Shown here piece by piece: positions 60,891 to 64,000 of a stretch of DNA of 64,000 nt (its first letter is position 1; each line of letters begins with the position of its first letter). The position numbers and the translations under genes are program-made. Source of the stretch: RI-153 sp963752935 (lineage in GTDB: Bacteria > Chloroflexota > Anaerolineae > Caldilineales > Caldilineaceae). The stretch spans positions 372,001 to 436,000 of the forward strand of contig CAVWAL010000020.1 in the NCBI GenBank assembly GCA_963752935.1, in the 5' to 3' direction. The notes under the pieces were generated by a model. It was not told the DNA's origin. It made no database searches and saw only the letters and a program-made list of their open reading frames with translations.

Positions 60891-63776
60891 ATGACGGGTC
60901 AGTCTACTCGATCGCGCCTCTATGCTGGGATCCTGCTCTTTCTCACGCTCCTTGCCTTCGCCCTCCGCCTTACCCGATTGGGTGCGCAAAGCCTCTGGTA
61001 CGATGAAGGCGTCACGGCGGTAGTGGCTGCCTATGACCCCACCACCTTGGTCCGCTGGACGGCGGACGACATTCAGCCGCCGCTCTACTATCTGGTCGTC
61101 TCCGCCTGGGGGCATGTGGCCGGCTGGAGCGAGTGGAGTCTGCGCTTCGTCTCCGCCGCCTTCGGCACGCTGCTGATCCCCTTGATGGCGGCGTTGACCT
61201 CCGCACTGACGCGCCGCCGACCGGCTGCACTGCTGGCCGCACTCTTCACCGCGCTGCACCCGCTGCTGCTTTACTACAGCCAGGAAGCGCGCATGTACAC
61301 CATGTTGGTGGTGTTGGGCGTCATCGCTACGCATTGTGCCGTGCGCATGATGCAGGGCGAGGAGCGAGGGGCGCGGTCGACCCGACTGCTGTGGATTGGC
61401 TATGTTTTGTCGGCGACGGCCGCTGTTTACACACACTATTTCGCCGTATTTTATCTGGCTGCCCTCATCGTCGCCGTCCTGACACAGCATCTCTTGGCAA
61501 CGCGCAACGCGCAGCACAGCACACGTCGTTTTTTGGTTGCGAACGCGGCCGTCGCTCTTCTCTTCCTCCCGTGGATCGGTGTGCTTGTCAACCGTCTGCG
61601 CGTGGACACGAGTTATTGGGAGGGCGCGTTCAAACTCGGCGAAGCACTGTACCATATCGCCATCCGTTTCACGCTGGGCGAAACCGTACTGGACCGCGCG
61701 GCCACGCCGTGGCTGTGGATCTACGCCGCGGTGACGGTGCTGGCCGTGGTGTTCATGGCAAAAGATGCCATGCGCCCTGTGTCCTCCTCTACGCCCCCCG
61801 CTCTGTTTCCCATTCTGTATGCAGTGCTCTTGTTTGTTCTGCCCATGGCCGCCGTGTTGACCCTGGCCTGGCTGACGCCAAAGTTCAACCCACGCTACGT
61901 CATGCTGGCATTGCCAGGGCTGATCCTGTTGTGGAGCACGGGGCTGGCGGGGAGAGACTGGAGATGGGGACGCGAGGCTTGGCGCACTCCTCGATCACCG
62001 GGTCATCTCGGCGTAAATACCACGGCGGGCATATGGTACTCCGACCTCTGGTCGAAAATGTGGACGAATTTCCGCCGGGATTTACTACTTTCTAATCTCA
62101 CCCGCATTGCAGGCATTGGCGTTCTGTGTGCCGGGTTTGTCTACGCCGACGCCAATTGGTTTTTCGATCCGGCGTTTACCAAGGATCAATGGCGCGAGTT
62201 GACCCAGTATGTGCGCGCGCAGCGGCAGCCCGACGAGGCGGTGGTGCTGGTGAGCGGGCACGCCTGGCCGATCTGGCAGTATTACGCCCCCGATCTGGCT
62301 GCGGTTCGCCTGCCCGATATTGAGATCCTCGACGTGGATGCTGTGTTGGATTTCGCCAATACGGCCGATCCCCTCCGCCGTGGACTCGCCAACAGAGATG
62401 CGGCCTGGCTGGTCGGTTGGCAGGACGATATCATCGATCCCATGCAGGTGGCGCCGCTGCAACTTGCGCGTGGCGGCGCAGAGCGTGCGGTTGACGCCCA
62501 GTTTTGGGGGCTGAGCCTGCGCCGGTTTTCGGTTGACCCGACCCAAATCACAGATGAGCCGCCCATCGCCAACGCGACCGCCGTCAACTTTGGCAACGCC
62601 ATCGAACTGATCGGCTACACCGTTGACGCCGACGGCACGCTCTTGCTCTACTGGCGACAACCGCCCCACGCCCCTCGCCTCCCCGATCTGCTGATGAGCG
62701 GTGAAACCTTCACCCAGTCTGGTCTGCTCTACGCTGATCTGGTGGATCAACGACCGGCCGGTTACGATTACCCGACCTTTCGCTGGCAGCCGGGGCAGGT
62801 GACGGTGGGCCGTGTTGCGGCTCGGGATTGGGCCGGCGACGCCGCTGCGCCGGGGAACTACCGTTTGCGTCTGGGCGTTTACGATCCGGCAGAAGATCTG
62901 GCCGGGCTAGACGTCCTCGCCGATGAGGGGACGCCGCTGGGCAAACGCGTGACGCTCGATGTAACGTTGCCGCGGCCAACGCTGTCGGTGATAGGTGAGA
63001 ACCCGACGGCGTGGCCCGAACTTGCGCCGGGGATTTTCGCCGACGCCCAGATCGATCCACAAAGCGCCGCGCCAGGGCAGCCTGTGCAGCTTTCCATGCG
63101 CTGGTGGACGGCGCAGTCGCTGGCCGGACGTGTCCTGGAATTGGGATGGCAGCGGGATGATCAACTGGTCGCCGGCGAACAGATCGAGGTGGCGCCGGGT
63201 TTCCCACCCGTCAAGTGGGCGAACGAATGGCAAATGCGGACGCTCTACCCTCTCCGCCCGCCCCAGGAACTTGAACCCGGCGACTACCGATTGTCGATTT
63301 CGCTGAGCGGTGGCGGGGGATCTGCTCTTTTCCTGCCTGTAAAAGTGGAAGCTGACCGGCGCTCGTTTTTGGTCCCCGAGTTGGCGCTTGTGCTTGATGC
63401 GGGCTATGGGGGGCAACTCACGCTGCGCGGCTTGATCGACGCGCTGCCGGCACAGTTGCCGCCGGGCGCGTCGCTGCCCATTTCATTGGTCTGGCAAGCC
63501 AATGCGCCCATGGACGCCGACCTGTCGGTGACTGCGCAATGGCTGGACGAGGATGGGCGTCCTGTGGAGCAGATGGATGTGGCACTGCCGGGCGGTTCGG
63601 CGTCTTGGGTGGCGGGGCAAGTGGTGACGCAGCCGCTTGTGCTATCCGCACCGAATACGCCGGGAACGTACCGGCTGATTGTAGCGGTCTATGATGCACA
63701 GGCAGCGGGTCTGCCGCGTCTGCGCGTGGACGGCGGCGATGCGCTCGATTTGGGCGGCATTGAGATCGTCCGATAG
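60891..63776 (+). CDS. GT39/ArnT-like membrane glycosyltransferase with C-terminal beta modules
   Basis: 961 residues. GT-C fold: acidic pair D38-E39 in SLWYDEGVTAVV in the first extracytoplasmic loop, DDIQPPLYYLVVSAWGH, and HPLLLYYSQEARMYTMLV, with about 12 helices up to residue 420. The remaining 540 residues are soluble, with at least two beta-sandwich modules (APGNYRLRLGVYDPAEDL; TPGTYRLIVAVYDAQAAG). It should use a polyprenyl-phosphate sugar to glycosylate a lipid or protein on the outer face. The operon ends with it or continues into the next lipoprotein gene. Confidence 0.9.
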   Translation: MTGQSTRSRLYAGILLFLTLLAFALRLTRLGAQSLWYDEGVTAVVAAYDPTTLVRWTADDIQPPLYYLVVSAWGHVAGWSEWSLRFVSAAFGTLLIPLMAALTSALTRRRPAALLAALFTALHPLLLYYSQEARMYTMLVVLGVIATHCAVRMMQGEERGARSTRLLWIGYVLSATAAVYTHYFAVFYLAALIVAVLTQHLLATRNAQHSTRRFLVANAAVALLFLPWIGVLVNRLRVDTSYWEGAFKLGEALYHIAIRFTLGETVLDRAATPWLWIYAAVTVLAVVFMAKDAMRPVSSSTPPALFPILYAVLLFVLPMAAVLTLAWLTPKFNPRYVMLALPGLILLWSTGLAGRDWRWGREAWRTPRSPGHLGVNTTAGIWYSDLWSKMWTNFRRDLLLSNLTRIAGIGVLCAGFVYADANWFFDPAFTKDQWRELTQYVRAQRQPDEAVVLVSGHAWPIWQYYAPDLAAVRLPDIEILDVDAVLDFANTADPLRRGLANRDAAWLVGWQDDIIDPMQVAPLQLARGGAERAVDAQFWGLSLRRFSVDPTQITDEPPIANATAVNFGNAIELIGYTVDADGTLLLYWRQPPHAPRLPDLLMSGETFTQSGLLYADLVDQRPAGYDYPTFRWQPGQVTVGRVAARDWAGDAAAPGNYRLRLGVYDPAEDLAGLDVLADEGTPLGKRVTLDVTLPRPTLSVIGENPTAWPELAPGIFADAQIDPQSAAPGQPVQLSMRWWTAQSLAGRVLELGWQRDDQLVAGEQIEVAPGFPPVKWANEWQMRTLYPLRPPQELEPGDYRLSISLSGGGGSALFLPVKVEADRRSFLVPELALVLDAGYGGQLTLRGLIDALPAQLPPGASLPISLVWQANAPMDADLSVTAQWLDEDGRPVEQMDVALPGGSASWVAGQVVTQPLVLSAPNTPGTYRLIVAVYDAQAAGLPRLRVDGGDALDLGGIEIVR

Positions 63777-63822
63777 GGTACTGTTTGGGCGAGACCTTCA
63801 AGCTCTGTTAGACTAATCGACT

Positions 63823-64000
63823 ATGAACAAGACTTTCTTGCGGTGGATACCGCTTCTATTGGGGATGACCTTGTTGGCCGCCTGTGGACGGCTCGACCTG
63901 GGCTACGGTCCGCTGTTGTATGATGTGCGGGTGCAGCCGGAAGCGATTTCGCCCAACGCCGACGGCGACACCGACGCCACCGAGATCCGCTACAGTCTGC
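63823..64000 (+). CDS. lipoprotein, N-terminal part (cut by window end)
   Basis: 59 residues visible: signal NKTFLRWIPLLLGMTLLAAC with lipobox LAAC, then YDVRVQPEAISPNADGDTDATEIRYSL. The phrase SPNADGDTDATEIRYSL matches the start of FlgD-type Ig-like domains used in surface proteins. Function unknown; it may belong to the same envelope operon as the GT39 gene, 46 bases upstream. Confidence 0.7.
   Translation, partial: MNKTFLRWIPLLLGMTLLAACGRLDLGYGPLLYDVRVQPEAISPNADGDTDATEIRYSL

Overview
The window is GC-rich bacterial chromosome and reads best as a member of the Chloroflexota, probably the Anaerolineae/Caldilineae side. This is inferred from the mix of genes: DinG with an N-terminal DnaQ-type exonuclease, MtaB, NMT1/THI5-type ABC operons, a chain of LPG-synthase-TM, DUF2079 and GT39 membrane proteins, and many dispersed palindromic repeats. 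No rRNA, tRNA, CRISPR array, transposase or phage gene was seen.

Layout. (1) 1-1.3 kb: tail of an unknown gene and a nucleotidyltransferase-fold protein. (2) 1.3-11.2 kb, minus strand: a four-gene module made of a coiled-coil protein, two P-loop ATPases of the BrxC/BrxD type and an Lhr/BrxHI-type helicase, with none of the usual BREX methylase, PglZ or BrxL genes. It is followed upstream by a frameshifted recJ, an AF2212-type antitoxin with a truncated PIN toxin, a Cas4/RecB-like PD-(D/E)XK nuclease and a second PIN fragment. This stretch looks like a defence or DNA-repair island. (3) 11.7-25.8 kb, minus strand: a surface-polysaccharide cluster (GT4 and GT2 glycosyltransferases, WbsX-like protein, methyltransferases, Wzx-type flippase, GDP-fucose synthase, GDP-mannose-dehydratase-like gene) with uridine kinase at its head. 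Seven of its genes carry one or more single-base frameshifts, which is either real decay or a local sequence-quality problem. (4) 25.9-30.3 kb, minus strand: a ResB-like membrane protein and dinG. (5) 30.6-37.3 kb, plus strand: housekeeping genes including an M20 peptidase, mtaB and radA, closed by a strong hairpin terminator. (6) 37.3-46.8 kb: small membrane proteins and a lipoprotein; an NMT1-type ABC importer whose permease is fused in frame to a UbiA/MenA prenyltransferase; an unknown protein next to an MscS channel; a B12-binding radical SAM enzyme. (7) 47.0-50.9 kb: a second ABC importer, with two different permease genes flanking the ATPase and a THI5-like lipoprotein. (8) 51.2-64 kb, plus strand: an NmrA-like oxidoreductase, then a tightly packed operon for an envelope glycan (SDR epimerase, DegT aminotransferase, GT4, sugar isomerase, HAD phosphatase, flippase-like protein, DUF2079 protein, GT39), ending in a truncated lipoprotein gene.

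The two observations with most potential are the stand-alone two-ATPase/helicase/coiled-coil module and the ABC permease-MenA fusion, which suggests import and prenylation of a quinone head group in one polypeptide. Both rest on reading motifs by eye; no database search was run.
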